From assembly GCF_000336615.1 (NCBI RefSeq), contig NZ_AOLW01000011.1:49035-113034 (forward strand): a DNA stretch of 64,000 bases, given 5' to 3'. The notes below the pieces were generated by a model. That model was not told the origin of the DNA, did not search any database, and was given only the letters and a program-made list of their open reading frames with translations. Shown one piece after another: positions 1 to 9,503 of the stretch (position 1 is its first letter; every line of letters starts with the position of its first letter). The translations under genes and the position numbers were made by a program. This DNA comes from Haloarcula amylolytica JCM 13557 (GTDB lineage Archaea; Halobacteriota; Halobacteria; Halobacteriales; Haloarculaceae).

Positions 1-121
1 GGCACACGAGTACCCGCGCGAAATCGAGTTCCGGGAGGGCCTGCCCAAGACAGTGACCGGGAAAATTCGCCGAACCGAACTCCACGACGACGCCGAAGCA
101 GAAGCCGAAGCCGAATCCTGA
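1..121 (+). CDS. AMP-forming acyl-CoA ligase, C-terminal fragment
   Basis: The last 39 codons of a gene that begins before the window. The peptide contains LPKTVTGKIRR, the conserved C-terminal motif of acyl-CoA/acetyl-CoA synthetases, whose lysine contacts the acyl-adenylate, and then an acidic tail (DDAEAEAEAES). It would activate a carboxylic acid to its CoA thioester in the cytoplasm. It lies 45 nt upstream of an acyl-CoA dehydrogenase on the same strand, so it probably supplies that enzyme's substrate. The substrate cannot be read from this fragment. Confidence 0.85.
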   Translation, partial: AHEYPREIEFREGLPKTVTGKIRRTELHDDAEAEAEAES

Positions 122-166
122 CGCGGATTGTGAGAATTACGAGCGACAACACGCACACAACCACCA

Positions 167-1333
167 ATGAATTTCGAATCTACGGAGGAACGTTCGATGA
201 TCCGGTCGACCGCGGCGGACGTGGCGGCCGAGTACGGACCGGAGTACTGGCGCGAGAAAGAGGAGGCAGGCGAGTTCGGACAGGAATTCTGGGACGAACT
301 GGCCGCGGCCGGCTTCCACGGCCTGCTGGTCCCGCCGGAGTACGAAGGGGCCGGGATGGGCATACAGGAGATGGGGCTGGTCATGGAGACGCTCTGTGCC
401 GAAGGCTGTGGCATGGCGGGCACCTGGTATCTGGTGCTCACCGCCGGTATGGCCGCCGTCGGCATCAGGGACAACGGAACAGAAGCGCAGAAACGGACCT
501 ATCTGCCGGACATCGCAAACGGCGAGCGGAACTTCTCTATCGGTATCACAGAGCCCGAGGCCGGGACAAACACGCTGAACGTCGCGACCCGCGCCGAGAA
601 AGACGGCGACGAGTACGTCCTGAACGGGAACAAGGCCTGGATTACCTTCGCGGACCGGGCCGACAACATGATCCTCGTCACGCGCACGACCCCACGCGAC
701 GAGGTCGAGCGCGGGACCGACGGTATAAGCCTGTTTATCGTCGATATGGACGACCCCGGCATCGACGTCTCGCCGATCCCCAAACACGGTATCAACTACT
801 CGAAGTCCTGTGAAGTCTTCATCGAGGACGTTCGGGTCCCCGAGGAGAACCTCCTGGGGGAGGAAGACGACGGCTGGTGGGTCTTGGTCGATATGCTGAA
901 CCCGGAACGCATCGGCTTTGCGGCCGCCGGGACCGGCATCGGTAAACTGGCTGCTGACACTGCTATCGAGTACGCCAGCGACCGGGAGGTGTTTGGCGCG
1001 CCGGTCGGGAGCCATCAGGCGGTTTCGTTCCCGATCACCAAGGCGTACGCCCGCATAGAAACGGCGGCGCTCATGCGTGAGAAGGCGTCCTGGCTCTACG
1101 ATCAGGGCGAGGAGTGCGGGTACGAGACGAACGTCGCCAAGGCGACGGCCGTCAGTGCCGGCATCGAAGCGGTCAAGCAATCCATGCAGGCGTTCGGTGG
1201 CTGGGGCTACGCGAAGGAGTACGACGTCGAGCGGTGGTGGCGCGAGATCAACCTGACGCGGCTGGCCCCGGTCTCCCAGCAGATGGCGTACAACCACATC
1301 GGGCAGCACCTCGGTTTCCCCAGATCCTACTAA
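167..1333 (+). CDS. acyl-CoA dehydrogenase, isovaleryl-CoA-dehydrogenase-like
   Basis: A 388-aa FAD enzyme of full family length that introduces the alpha-beta double bond into an acyl-CoA. Visible family motifs are the N-terminal helical domain, [10 protein letters not shown] (flavin loop, about residues 138-147), WITFADRAD and [18 protein letters not shown] near the C-terminus. The catalytic-base position used by medium-chain enzymes near the C-terminus reads APVSQQ with no glutamate, while Glu247 in [10 protein letters not shown] sits where isovaleryl- and long-chain acyl-CoA dehydrogenases carry their base. This favours a branched substrate but is an alignment from memory. Its stop overlaps the start of the biotin carboxylase gene (TAATG), so the two are translationally coupled. 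Confidence 0.9.
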   Translation: MNFESTEERSMIRSTAADVAAEYGPEYWREKEEAGEFGQEFWDELAAAGFHGLLVPPEYEGAGMGIQEMGLVMETLCAEGCGMAGTWYLVLTAGMAAVGIRDNGTEAQKRTYLPDIANGERNFSIGITEPEAGTNTLNVATRAEKDGDEYVLNGNKAWITFADRADNMILVTRTTPRDEVERGTDGISLFIVDMDDPGIDVSPIPKHGINYSKSCEVFIEDVRVPEENLLGEEDDGWWVLVDMLNPERIGFAAAGTGIGKLAADTAIEYASDREVFGAPVGSHQAVSFPITKAYARIETAALMREKASWLYDQGEECGYETNVAKATAVSAGIEAVKQSMQAFGGWGYAKEYDVERWWREINLTRLAPVSQQMAYNHIGQHLGFPRSY

Positions 1334-3117
1334 TGTTCGAGAAAGTCCTTGTCGCAAACCGCGGCGAAATCGCGGTCCGTGTGATGGCTGCGTGTGAAGA
1401 GCTGGGTATCGAGACGGTCGCCGTCTACAGCGACGCCGATCGCAACGCCGGCCACGTCGAGTACGCCGACGAAGCATACAACGTCGGGCCGGCACCCGCA
1501 AGCGAGTCGTACCTCGACCAGACCGCGATCCTCGACGTCGCCGAGCGGGCCGGGGCCGACGCGGTCCATCCCGGGTACGGCTTCCTCGCGGAAAACGCCG
1601 CGTTCGCTGGCCGCGTCGAAGCCGCTGACGGAATCACCTGGGTCGGCCCGCCAAGCGACGCGATGGAGACGCTGGGCGAAAAGACGAAAGCCCGGACGGT
1701 GATGCAGGACGCCGGCGTCCCGGTCGTCCCCGGCACGACGGACCTCGTCAGTGAACCGGACGAAGTACGCGAACTGGGTGCCGAGTACGGCTACCCCATC
1801 GCGATAAAAGCCGAAGGTGGCGGCGGCGGTCGCGGCATGAAGATCGTCCGGAGCGAGGCCGAGGTCGCAGAGGCGCTCAAAAGCGCGAAGCGCGAAGGGG
1901 AAGCCTACTTCGGCAACGATTCCGTGTACGTCGAAAAGTACCTCGAAGCCCCGAAACACGTCGAAGTGCAGGTGCTTGCAGACGAACACGGCAACGTCCG
2001 TCACTTGGGCGAGCGCGACTGCTCGCTCCAGCGTCGCCATCAGAAGGTCATCGAGGAAGCCCCGAGTCCGGCCCTCGGTGCCGAACTGCGCACGCAGATC
2101 GGCGAGGCCGCCAGACGCGGTGTCAGCGAAGCCGGGTACACGAACGCCGGCACGGTGGAGTTCCTCGTCGAGGACGGGGAGTTCTACTTCATGGAGGTGA
2201 ACACCCGGATCCAGGTCGAACACACCGTCACCGAGGCTGTGACGGGCATCGACATCGTTCGCTGGCAGCTCCGGGTCGCCGCGGGCGAGCAACTGGACTT
2301 CACACAGGACGACGTGTCGATAGACGGGCACGCCGTCGAGTACCGGATCAACGCGGAGAACCCGGCCGAGGACTTCGCACCGACGCCGGGACCGCTGACG
2401 ACGTACGCGCCGCCCAGCAGCATCGGTGTGCGCCTCGACCACGCGGTCTCGCAGGGCGACGAGATCGGGGGCGACTACGACTCGATGATCGCGAAGCTCA
2501 TCGTCGCCGGCGAGGACCGGGACCACTGTCTGGACCGGTCGAAGCGTGCCTTCGACCATTTCACCGTCGAAGGCGTCCATACCACCATCCCGTTCCATCG
2601 GTTGATGCTCGACGACGACACCTTCGTCGCCGGGACGCACACGACGAAATACCTCGACCAGGAACTCCCAGACGATGCTCTCGACGCGGCTGTTGCGCAA
2701 TGGGGTTCAGACGAGGTCGGTGGCGACGCCCAGTCGGCGTCGACGGACGAAATCGCCGTCGAGGTCGATGGGAAGCGCTTCGATGTCGTCGTTACGGACG
2801 GACTTCCCCGCGTCTCCCGTGACGGAAACGCCGGTGGCGGCTCCGGCAGTGGTACCTCGGGCGGCGACGCAGCCGGTGGCGGCACGGCGGACGTGGCCAC
2901 GTCGGGTGCGATTACCGCCGAGATGCAGGGAACGATTCTCTCGACCGAAGTCACGCCCGGCGACGATATCGCCGCGGGCGATGTCGTCTGCGTGCTGGAG
3001 GCGATGAAAATGGAAAACGACGTGGTGGCGTCCACGGGTGGAACCGTCGCGTCCGTCCCGGTCGCGGAGGGCGATTCCGTAGACATGGGAGACACCCTGG
3101 TCGTACTGGAGGAGTAA
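1333..3117 (+). CDS. acyl-CoA carboxylase, biotin carboxylase/BCCP subunit
   Basis: A 594-aa alpha subunit of a propionyl-/methylcrotonyl-/acetyl-CoA carboxylase. Residues 1 to about 450 form the ATP-grasp biotin carboxylase ([16 protein letters not shown] at the start, glycine-rich [12 protein letters not shown], the [14 protein letters not shown] signature). A Gly/Ser-rich linker of about 30 residues follows near residues 497-525, then a biotinyl domain with EAMKMEND, whose second Lys carries biotin. I chose ATG 1333 because upstream in-frame starts lie inside the dehydrogenase gene and the conserved N-terminus begins exactly here. The carboxyltransferase subunit starts 2 nt after its stop. 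Motifs alone do not distinguish propionyl- from methylcrotonyl-CoA specificity. Confidence 0.93.
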   Translation: MFEKVLVANRGEIAVRVMAACEELGIETVAVYSDADRNAGHVEYADEAYNVGPAPASESYLDQTAILDVAERAGADAVHPGYGFLAENAAFAGRVEAADGITWVGPPSDAMETLGEKTKARTVMQDAGVPVVPGTTDLVSEPDEVRELGAEYGYPIAIKAEGGGGGRGMKIVRSEAEVAEALKSAKREGEAYFGNDSVYVEKYLEAPKHVEVQVLADEHGNVRHLGERDCSLQRRHQKVIEEAPSPALGAELRTQIGEAARRGVSEAGYTNAGTVEFLVEDGEFYFMEVNTRIQVEHTVTEAVTGIDIVRWQLRVAAGEQLDFTQDDVSIDGHAVEYRINAENPAEDFAPTPGPLTTYAPPSSIGVRLDHAVSQGDEIGGDYDSMIAKLIVAGEDRDHCLDRSKRAFDHFTVEGVHTTIPFHRLMLDDDTFVAGTHTTKYLDQELPDDALDAAVAQWGSDEVGGDAQSASTDEIAVEVDGKRFDVVVTDGLPRVSRDGNAGGGSGSGTSGGDAAGGGTADVATSGAITAEMQGTILSTEVTPGDDIAAGDVVCVLEAMKMENDVVASTGGTVASVPVAEGDSVDMGDTLVVLEE

Positions 3118-3119
3118 GT

Positions 3120-4838
3120 ATGCAAGTCAGAATTTCAGCCGACGCGACCGAATCGGAAGCACAGGCCATTGCCGAGGCGCTGGCGACACACTTCGAGGAC
3201 GACGTAACCCTCGTCGTCGACAGCGGCGACGCGGTCGGCAGCGCGACCTACGACGGCAATGGACGGGCCGAAGCCACGGACCCAGTCGACGACGACCTCG
3301 GTCCGACCGAACGCGAGGAGAATCTGCGCAAGGAGATTGCTGAGATCCTCGAAGGCGGGCCGGAAAAGTACAAGAAGCAGCTGCCCGAAGAGGGCAAGCT
3401 GTTCGTCCGGGACCGTATCGACCTGTGGTTCGGTGACGAGTTCCTGTTCGAGGACGGGACGTTCGCGGAGTTCGACGCCGACGACCAGCTCCCTGCCGAC
3501 GGGCTCATCACGGGGGCCGCGGAGTTCGAGGGCCGTGACCTGCATTTCATGGCCAACGATTACACGGTCAAGCGCGGCAGCATGGCCGCAAAGGGCGTCG
3601 AGAAGTTCCTCCGGATGCAACAGCGGGCGCTGAAAACCGGGCGACCGGTGCTGTACCTGATGGACTCCTCGGGCGGCCGTATCGACCAGCAGACGGGCTT
3701 TTTCGCCAACCGCGAGGGTATCGGGAAGTTCTACTACAACCACTCGATGCTCTCGGGGCGGGTCCCACAGATCTGTGTGCTGTACGGACCCTGTATCGCC
3801 GGTGCGGCGTACACGCCGGTGTTCGCGGACTTCACCGTCATGGTCCGGGATATGAGTGCAATGGCGATTGCCAGCCCCCGGATGGTCGAAATGGTCACCG
3901 GCGAAGAGATCAGCCTCGAAGACCTCGGAGGCCCTGCTGTCCACGCACAGCATTCCGGGAGTGCGGACCTCATCGCCGACGACGAGGAACACGCCCGGGA
4001 ACTCGTCGCCCAACTCATCAGCTATCTGCCCGACAACGCCGACGAAGACCCACCACAGACCAGTGGGACGGCCCCGAAGCGCTCGCCGGAGGGCATCGAC
4101 GCCGTCGTCCCGGACAAGCCGAACAAAGGCTACGATATGTTCGACGTGATCCAGCGGGTCGTCGACGCCGGGTCGACGCTCGAACTCCGGCCCGAGTACG
4201 GCAAAGAAATAATTACGTCGTTCGCCCGGATAGACGGCCGCCCGGTCGGAGTCATCGCCAATCAGCCAGCCCAGCGCGCCGGGGCCATCTTCCCGGACGC
4301 GGCGGAGAAAGCCGCCCAGTTCATCTGGACCTGTGACGCCTACAACATCCCGCTACTGTACCTCTGTGATACGCCGGGGTTCATGGCCGGGTCAGGCGTC
4401 GAGAAGGAGGGCATCCTCGAACAGGGCAAGAAAATGATCTACGCCACGTCTTCGGCGACAGTGCCCAAGCAGTCAGTCGTGGTCAGGAAAGCCTACGGCG
4501 CGGGCATCTACGCGATGTCCGGCCCCGCGTACGACCCCGAATCGACAATCGGCCTTCCGAGCGGGGAAATCGCGATCATGGGTCCCGAAGCGGCCATCAA
4601 CGCCGTGTACGCCCGCAAGCTCTCCGAGATCGACGACGAGGACGAGCGACAGCAAAAGGAGCAGGAACTCCGCGAGGCCTACCGCGAGGATATCGACATT
4701 CATCGAATGGCTAGCGAGGTCGTCGTCGACGACATCGTCCCGCCGAGCGACCTCAGAACGGAACTGACAAACCGGTTTGCGTTCTACGAGACCGTCGAGA
4801 AAGACCTCCCGGACAAGAAACACGGGACCATCCTCTGA
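3120..4838 (+). CDS. acyl-CoA carboxylase carboxyltransferase subunit with N-terminal extension
   Basis: A 572-aa beta subunit that transfers the carboxyl group from biotin to an acyl-CoA. Carboxyltransferase motifs include MDSSGGRIDQQTGFF (N-half oxyanion loop), GPCIAGAAYTPVFAD and, in the C-half, CDTPGFMAGSGVEKEGIL and YAMSGPAYDPE. About 65 residues precede the carboxyltransferase domain; they resemble the small epsilon/PccX-type accessory subunit that is a separate gene in some haloarchaeal propionyl-CoA carboxylases (inference from size, position and the MQVRIS...EAEAQAI-like start). It is third in the ligase-dehydrogenase-carboxylase operon and is followed after 3 nt by a MaoC hydratase. 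Confidence 0.92.
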   Translation: MQVRISADATESEAQAIAEALATHFEDDVTLVVDSGDAVGSATYDGNGRAEATDPVDDDLGPTEREENLRKEIAEILEGGPEKYKKQLPEEGKLFVRDRIDLWFGDEFLFEDGTFAEFDADDQLPADGLITGAAEFEGRDLHFMANDYTVKRGSMAAKGVEKFLRMQQRALKTGRPVLYLMDSSGGRIDQQTGFFANREGIGKFYYNHSMLSGRVPQICVLYGPCIAGAAYTPVFADFTVMVRDMSAMAIASPRMVEMVTGEEISLEDLGGPAVHAQHSGSADLIADDEEHARELVAQLISYLPDNADEDPPQTSGTAPKRSPEGIDAVVPDKPNKGYDMFDVIQRVVDAGSTLELRPEYGKEIITSFARIDGRPVGVIANQPAQRAGAIFPDAAEKAAQFIWTCDAYNIPLLYLCDTPGFMAGSGVEKEGILEQGKKMIYATSSATVPKQSVVVRKAYGAGIYAMSGPAYDPESTIGLPSGEIAIMGPEAAINAVYARKLSEIDDEDERQQKEQELREAYREDIDIHRMASEVVVDDIVPPSDLRTELTNRFAFYETVEKDLPDKKHGTIL

Positions 4839-4841
4839 GCT

Positions 4842-5306
4842 ATGACAGGACGCTACTACGAGGAGTTCGAGGTCGGCGAGACCATCGAACACGAGAAGCG
4901 CCGTACCGTCAGCGAGCGCGACAATCAGCAGTTCTGCGATATGACGATGAACCAGCAGCCGCTCCATCTCGATGCTGAATTCGCGGCCGAGACGGAGTTC
5001 GGCGAACGACTGGTCAACGGACTCTACACGATGAGTGTCGCTGTCGGACTGACCATTCCAGAGACGACTGACGGCACCATCGTCGCGAACCTGTCCTACG
5101 ACAGCGTCGAGCATCCGAACCCGGTGTTCCACGGCGACACGATTCGCGTGCAGTCGACCGTGACCGACAAACGCGAGACCAGCGACGGCGAACGCGGCGT
5201 CGTCACGATGCACGTCGAGGTGTTCAAACTCGCAGATTCGGACGACGTCCTCGTCTGTGAGTTCGACCGCACCGTGCTGTCGCTGAAACGGGACCACGCC
5301 GAGTGA
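4842..5306 (+). CDS. MaoC-family (R)-hydratase
   Basis: A 154-aa single hot-dog domain enzyme, typical of MaoC dehydratases that add water to enoyl-CoAs. The start resembles the family pattern (FEEFEVGE-like) and the hydratase-2 region reads NQQPLHLDAEFAAETEFGERLVNG, containing the Asp and His of the catalytic Asp-x5-His region in altered form. It starts 3 nt after the carboxyltransferase gene, so it belongs to that operon. Here it could hydrate the carboxylated enoyl-CoA, taking the place of the crotonase-fold methylglutaconyl-CoA hydratase; itaconyl-CoA or mesaconyl-CoA hydration are alternatives. Confidence 0.85.
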   Translation: MTGRYYEEFEVGETIEHEKRRTVSERDNQQFCDMTMNQQPLHLDAEFAAETEFGERLVNGLYTMSVAVGLTIPETTDGTIVANLSYDSVEHPNPVFHGDTIRVQSTVTDKRETSDGERGVVTMHVEVFKLADSDDVLVCEFDRTVLSLKRDHAE

Positions 5307-5347
5307 CGCTGTGACCGCTCGACGGACGAACCGCAGATTCAAGTCAC

Positions 5348-6070
5348 CTATTCGGGCACACCGACGACCCAGCGCCATCGTTGCTCGAACGTGCCGTCGA
5401 GAGCGCCGAGGAGTTCACGAGCTTGTCGAACCCGCTCCTCCGTTTCGAGTTTCGGATAGAGCCGTGCGGCCATCGCGGGAATCGCGTGGAACAGCCGGAT
5501 GTTTTCGGCAGTCGTCGAAAAATTCCAGGTCCCCGTAATCGTCGAGAACTCGTCCGCGAGGGCGTCCCGAATAGCCGGTGTATCAGTCGGGGAGCGTGAC
5601 TCGCGCTCGAACTGTTCGAAGACGTCCGTGCCGTCAGGCCGGAACCAGCCCAGCGGTGCGACAGCGCCGACCACGCCGTCTGTGTGGAGGATTCTGGCGG
5701 CTTCTCGCACTGCGGCGGCCGGGTCAGGGACCAGAAAGAGCGAGGCGGTAAACGCGACGCCGTCGACTGACCGGTCTTTGAGTGGCACATGGTCGAAATC
5801 GGCCTGCAGTCGAGCAGTGGACTCGATCTCGCTCAGCATCTCGCGGCTGATATCGAGGGCAATTGTGTCCGCTGTTGTCTCGGCGAATACGCGTGTGCTC
5901 ACGCCTGTTCCTGCGCCCGCATCGAGAACTGTCCCGAGGCCGCCGTCAGTACGAGCGCCCATCTCGGCGGCGAGTAGTCGCGCGAGCGACGTGAAGCGAT
6001 TGGTCCGCCGCTCGTAGGTCGTGTAGGCGTCGACGCTGGCATCGAAGTTCTGCCGGACGACGTCTTTCAT
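5348..6070 (-). CDS. class I SAM-dependent methyltransferase
   Basis: A 240-aa methyltransferase of the BioC/UbiE-like type. Motif I is VLDAGAGTGVSTR, the acidic residue after beta-2 is in IALDIS, and HVPLKDRSVDGVAFTASLFLV is the motif II/III region. A second ATG four codons upstream (6082) is possible. It is transcribed against the carboxylase operon, whose last gene ends 42 nt away, and stands upstream of the CitE-like gene orientation-wise but with its own start. The methyl acceptor is unknown; nothing in the context identifies it. Confidence 0.8.
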   Translation of the reverse strand: MKDVVRQNFDASVDAYTTYERRTNRFTSLARLLAAEMGARTDGGLGTVLDAGAGTGVSTRVFAETTADTIALDISREMLSEIESTARLQADFDHVPLKDRSVDGVAFTASLFLVPDPAAAVREAARILHTDGVVGAVAPLGWFRPDGTDVFEQFERESRSPTDTPAIRDALADEFSTITGTWNFSTTAENIRLFHAIPAMAARLYPKLETEERVRQARELLGALDGTFEQRWRWVVGVPE

Positions 6071-6112
6071 ACGCGACAGCACAGCCAGGTCCCGGATAGG
6101 TGTTGCCGTTGG

Positions 6113-6946
6113 CTACCGCTGACCGGCTTCGCGAGCGCGTTCGAGGACACGCTCCGCCTGTGCGATAAGCGGTGCGTCGATCATCTCCCCGTCGACCTCG
6201 AAAACGCCGGCGTCTGTCTCGTTGTCGGCTGTGACGACGCGTTCGGCCCATGCGATATCCTCGTCACTGGGGGTGAACGCGTCGTTGATGACCGCGACCT
6301 GGTCCGGGTGGATCGCCATCTTCCCGTCGTACCCGAGTTGTGCGGCGAACTCAGTTGCCTCGCGGAGGCCGTCCAGATCGCCGTAGTCCGGGTAGATCGT
6401 GTCGATTACGTCGATTCCCGCGGCGCTGGCCGCAACGACGACCCGCTGGCGTGCATAGAGCACCTCCCGTCCATCGCTGGTGCGACTCGCACCGATGTCG
6501 GCCGCGAGGTCTTCGGCCCCGAACAGGAGCGCATCGGTGGAATCGGCGGCTGCGATCTCCGCCGCGTTGAGGACGCCGGTGGCCGATTCGACCAGCGCAA
6601 GCACCGGGAGGTCCGTATCGTGTTCTCTGAGGAGCCGTTCCAGTGCTTCGATGTCGTCGGCGGACCCGGCCTTGGGGAGCATCACGCTGTCGGGACCGGC
6701 GTCTGTCAGTATCGCAGCGAGGTCGGCTGTGGCGCTTACCCCCACTGGATTGATGCGAACGCAGATGTGGCTGTCCGAACTGACAGCCGAGAGTACTGAT
6801 TGAACGGATTGACGTGCCTGCTCTTTATCGGCCGGTGCGACCGCATCTTCGAGGTCGAAGACGACGACATCAGCGTCGCCACCGGCCGCTTTCCGCATCA
6901 ACTCCGCGTTGTCACCCGGTGCGAACAGAACACTGCGACGAACCAT
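6113..6946 (-). CDS. CitE/HpcH-type CoA ester lyase
   Basis: A 277-aa TIM-barrel lyase of the HpcH/HpaI (CitE-like) family, which cleaves beta-hydroxyacyl-CoAs such as malyl-, methylmalyl- or citramalyl-CoA using Mg2+. Visible are the N-terminal RRSVLFAPGDNAELM, DVVVFDLEDAVAPADK (substrate/CoA loop), PKAGSADDIE, ALVESATGVLNA with the metal-binding Glu, FGAEDLAADIGA with the metal-binding Asp, and DGKMAIHPDQV. I chose ATG 6946 because MVRRSVLF is the usual family start; an upstream in-frame ATG would add 35 unrelated residues. With the adjacent carboxylase and MaoC hydratase it could finish an HMG-CoA-like or citramalyl-CoA-like cleavage (inference). Confidence 0.87.
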   Translation of the reverse strand: MVRRSVLFAPGDNAELMRKAAGGDADVVVFDLEDAVAPADKEQARQSVQSVLSAVSSDSHICVRINPVGVSATADLAAILTDAGPDSVMLPKAGSADDIEALERLLREHDTDLPVLALVESATGVLNAAEIAAADSTDALLFGAEDLAADIGASRTSDGREVLYARQRVVVAASAAGIDVIDTIYPDYGDLDGLREATEFAAQLGYDGKMAIHPDQVAVINDAFTPSDEDIAWAERVVTADNETDAGVFEVDGEMIDAPLIAQAERVLERAREAGQR

Positions 6947-7163
6947 AGCTGTACCTTCACCCCCCGGCAGTAAGATTGTAGGGGATTGACGCCCGGCCAT
7001 ACCCATGGTGAGCCTTCGTCTGGCGATCTGTTCGGCTGTCACAGTCACCATCGGCCCTTCTCGATGCTGGTACCCTCAGCACGGTTCTCCACTCGCTCCG
7101 GCGAGTATTCTGCACAGCACAGACGGGCATGGATTTTTATGATACTGGGTAAAACCTCCCTCT

Positions 7164-8039
7164 GTGACAACTGACCTCCCCGGCGTCGCCGACAGGCAAC
7201 TGTTCGACACGCACGCCCACCAGCCGACCAGCGAGTTCCTCCACGACGCCGGCGGCGAAATGATGCAGGACGCCGCCGACCGCTTTGGCACCGACTTGGA
7301 GACGTGGGACTACGAAGAGATGCTCGCGGAGTACCACGAGGCGGGCGTCGGTGGCGCTGTCCTGCTTGGCTGGGACGCGGAGACGAACACCGGGAACCCG
7401 CCCGTCCCAAACGACTACGTCGCCGAGGTCCGGGACGAGCATCCCGACTTCTTCGTTGGCTTCGGAAGCGTCGACCCGCTGAAAGACGACTGCGTGCAGG
7501 AGGCGATTCGGTGCGTCGAGGATCTGGACCTCTCCGGGTTCAAGTTCCAGCAGATCGCACAGGGCTTTGACCCCTCGGACGAATGCCACGACCACCTGTG
7601 GAGTACCATCGAAGACCTCGGCGTCCCCGTCGTCTTTCACGGCGGCAACTCGACGCTCGGGGCCTGTAGCGCCGGTGGCCGAGGCCTGAAAGTCAAGTAC
7701 GGCAACCCGATGCTCATCGACGACGTGGCCGCCGCCCATCCGGACCTCGACATCCTCATCGCCCATCCCGCGTTCCCGTGGGAGAAAGAGCAGTTGGCTA
7801 TCTGTCAGCAGAAGGGCAACGTGTACATGGACCTCTCGGGCTGGGTGCCGAAGTACATCGACGATCAGGTCCTTCACTACGCCGGGACAGTCCTCAAAGA
7901 CAAGGTGATGTTCGGCACCGATTACCCGATGATCGACCCCGAAACGTGGCTCGAATCGTTCGCTCGCGACACCGACTTCGATACGGACGTCCAGCGGAAG
8001 ATCCTGTTCGAAAACGCGCAGGAGTTTTTCGACCGCTAA
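7164..8039 (+). CDS. amidohydrolase-2 family metal hydrolase/decarboxylase
   Basis: A 291-aa TIM-barrel enzyme related to the amidohydrolase-2 group that includes ACMSD and gamma-resorcylate decarboxylase. Metal-ligand motifs are LFDTHAHQP near residue 15, FHGG in the middle, ILIAHPAFPW and FGTDYPMIDP with the final Asp. Translation starts at a GTG (7164); no in-frame ATG precedes the conserved FDTHAH segment. It overlaps the end of the convergent PaaG-like gene by 4 nt. The DHL-to-HAH first motif allows binding of one Zn. The substrate is unknown; a ring-cleavage or decarboxylation role in aromatic catabolism is plausible given the neighbouring paa genes. Confidence 0.83.
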   Translation: MTTDLPGVADRQLFDTHAHQPTSEFLHDAGGEMMQDAADRFGTDLETWDYEEMLAEYHEAGVGGAVLLGWDAETNTGNPPVPNDYVAEVRDEHPDFFVGFGSVDPLKDDCVQEAIRCVEDLDLSGFKFQQIAQGFDPSDECHDHLWSTIEDLGVPVVFHGGNSTLGACSAGGRGLKVKYGNPMLIDDVAAAHPDLDILIAHPAFPWEKEQLAICQQKGNVYMDLSGWVPKYIDDQVLHYAGTVLKDKVMFGTDYPMIDPETWLESFARDTDFDTDVQRKILFENAQEFFDR

Positions 8040-8797
8040 TCGAAATCCGGTGTTCGCCCGTCGAGAAACCCCTCGACGCCACGCGAATGAGCCGGCGTAT
8101 CGTACGCCAGTGACTGGATGCGTGCCTCTCGGCGCAGCCCGGTCTGTAACGGCTGGCCGATGTTGTCGTGGATCGCTTCCTTCGCCAGCCCGAGGTTCGC
8201 CGTCGGCTGTGCCCGAAGCGTTTCGAGCAGGTCGGCCGTCCGCGCATCGAGGTCACGCTGCTCGACAGCCTCGTTGATCAGGTCCATCTCGGCGGCGGTC
8301 TCGGCGTCGATCAGTTTCCCGGTGAACGCGAGTTCCTTGGTCTTCCTGAGCCCGATGAGCCGGGGGAGTATCGCGGTTGCGCCCATATCCGGCACGAGGC
8401 CGACGCTGATGAACGACGCACCGAACCGGGCGGACTGGGCGGCGTACGCGAAATCAGCGACAGCCACGAGCGACAGCCCGGCACCGACCGCATCCCCGTT
8501 GACCTTCGCGACGACAGGCACCGGCGCTTCGAGGATGTTGCTGGCCACCTGACCCAGCGTCGTCCGGACCCGCTCGTAGGCTTCCGTCGCGGACTCCTCA
8601 CGCTCGCTCATCGCCTCGATATCCCCGCCGGCACTGAAGGCGTCGCCGTCGCCGGTGAGGAGCACGGCATCGTGTGTCGCCGGGTCGAGGTCAGCGAGCG
8701 CAGCAGCGAGCTCAGTCGCGACCGCCCCGGTCATCGCGTTTTTGACATCGGGACGGTCGAATACGATTCGTCGAACAGCGCCGTCTTCAACGCGCAT
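8036..8797 (-). CDS. paaG: PaaG-like enoyl-CoA isomerase (crotonase fold)
   Basis: A 253-aa crotonase-fold protein. The oxyanion motifs AFSAGGDIEAM and GAGLSLVAVADFAYA are present. The second active-site loop reads GLVPDMGATAILPRLIG, with Asp in place of the usual hydratase Glu, as in PaaG, the 1,2-epoxyphenylacetyl-CoA isomerase that converts the ring epoxide to the oxepin. ATG 8797 starts the conserved domain; 52 residues of further upstream frame look like antisense sequence. It is adjacent to the paa regulator and epoxidase genes, which supports the assignment. General enoyl-CoA isomerase/hydratase is the alternative. Confidence 0.75.
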   Translation of the reverse strand: MRVEDGAVRRIVFDRPDVKNAMTGAVATELAAALADLDPATHDAVLLTGDGDAFSAGGDIEAMSEREESATEAYERVRTTLGQVASNILEAPVPVVAKVNGDAVGAGLSLVAVADFAYAAQSARFGASFISVGLVPDMGATAILPRLIGLRKTKELAFTGKLIDAETAAEMDLINEAVEQRDLDARTADLLETLRAQPTANLGLAKEAIHDNIGQPLQTGLRREARIQSLAYDTPAHSRGVEGFLDGRTPDFD

Positions 8798-8822
8798 GGT
8801 CGTACTCACACGCGCGGGTACT

Positions 8823-9479
8823 TTACTCCCGGTCGTCGTCCGGTCGGCCTTCGCCGATGCCGCCGAACAGCTGTGTGAACAGCGAGTGCTGTGCGCGGTG
8901 GAGTCGTTCGAGGAACGCGGACTTACTGATACCGAGTTCGGCGGCGACTTCACTAGCGGTAGTCTGTCGTGGGATGACGAAGTAGCCCATCTCGACCGCG
9001 TACCGAAGACTTTCCGTCTGTGCCGGGGTCAGGTCCCACTGCTGGGCGATAGACGCGTCTTCTCTCGCACGCAGTGCGTACACCCGCTGCAGCTTCACGC
9101 CGACGGTTTCACCGGCCGTCTCCATGACCGTCTGGAGGATCTCGTGGCCCACTACAGCGCCAGTCAGAATCGCGTTTCCGTCCCGATAGGTCAGCGATTC
9201 CACCATGAAGCCCGCGCTGATGAGTTTGTGGACGACACACTGCTGGAGCGACAGACACCGGTAGTTGTACCGACCCTCGGTAACTGACTGGTAGAGATAG
9301 CGGATCCGGTCGTCGCCGTCGAGGTAGTCCCCGAGTTCCTCACTCGCCTGCGCGCTGAACCGCAACAATACGTTACGGTCATCCCGGAGGAGGGGCGGGG
9401 CCGCCTCGATGGGCGTGCCAGTGGCACTACTCGCATCTGCCAATGGGCAGTTATCGCCCTCGATGCGAAATTCGACCAT
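8823..9479 (-). CDS. HTH-10 (Bat-type) transcriptional regulator, probable paa regulator
   Basis: A 218-aa protein with a variable N-terminal domain (residues 1 to about 150) and a C-terminal HTH-10 domain of the bacterio-opsin-activator family: LTPAQTESLRYAVEMGYF, then TTASEVAAELGISKSAFLERLHRAQ. This is a haloarchaeal regulator class. It is divergent from paaA, sharing a 106-nt intergenic region that holds a palindrome next to the paaA TATA box, so control of the phenylacetate operon is the natural inference. The N-terminal domain has a few Cys residues and no recognised ligand fold; the inducer, perhaps a phenylacetyl-CoA derivative, is unknown. Confidence 0.85.
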   Translation of the reverse strand: MVEFRIEGDNCPLADASSATGTPIEAAPPLLRDDRNVLLRFSAQASEELGDYLDGDDRIRYLYQSVTEGRYNYRCLSLQQCVVHKLISAGFMVESLTYRDGNAILTGAVVGHEILQTVMETAGETVGVKLQRVYALRAREDASIAQQWDLTPAQTESLRYAVEMGYFVIPRQTTASEVAAELGISKSAFLERLHRAQHSLFTQLFGGIGEGRPDDDRE

Positions 9480-9503
9480 TAGACACTCCTCTATCATTGC
9501 CTC

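Noticed and set aside
137-1501. 454-codon minus-strand open frame opposite the acyl-CoA dehydrogenase
   Set aside because: Arg- and Val-rich shadow of a GC-rich gene; the plus-strand protein has all family motifs, the minus-strand one has none.
1330-2700. 456-codon minus-strand open frame opposite the biotin carboxylase
   Set aside because: Antisense shadow; basic composition unlike acidic haloarchaeal proteins and no recognisable domain.
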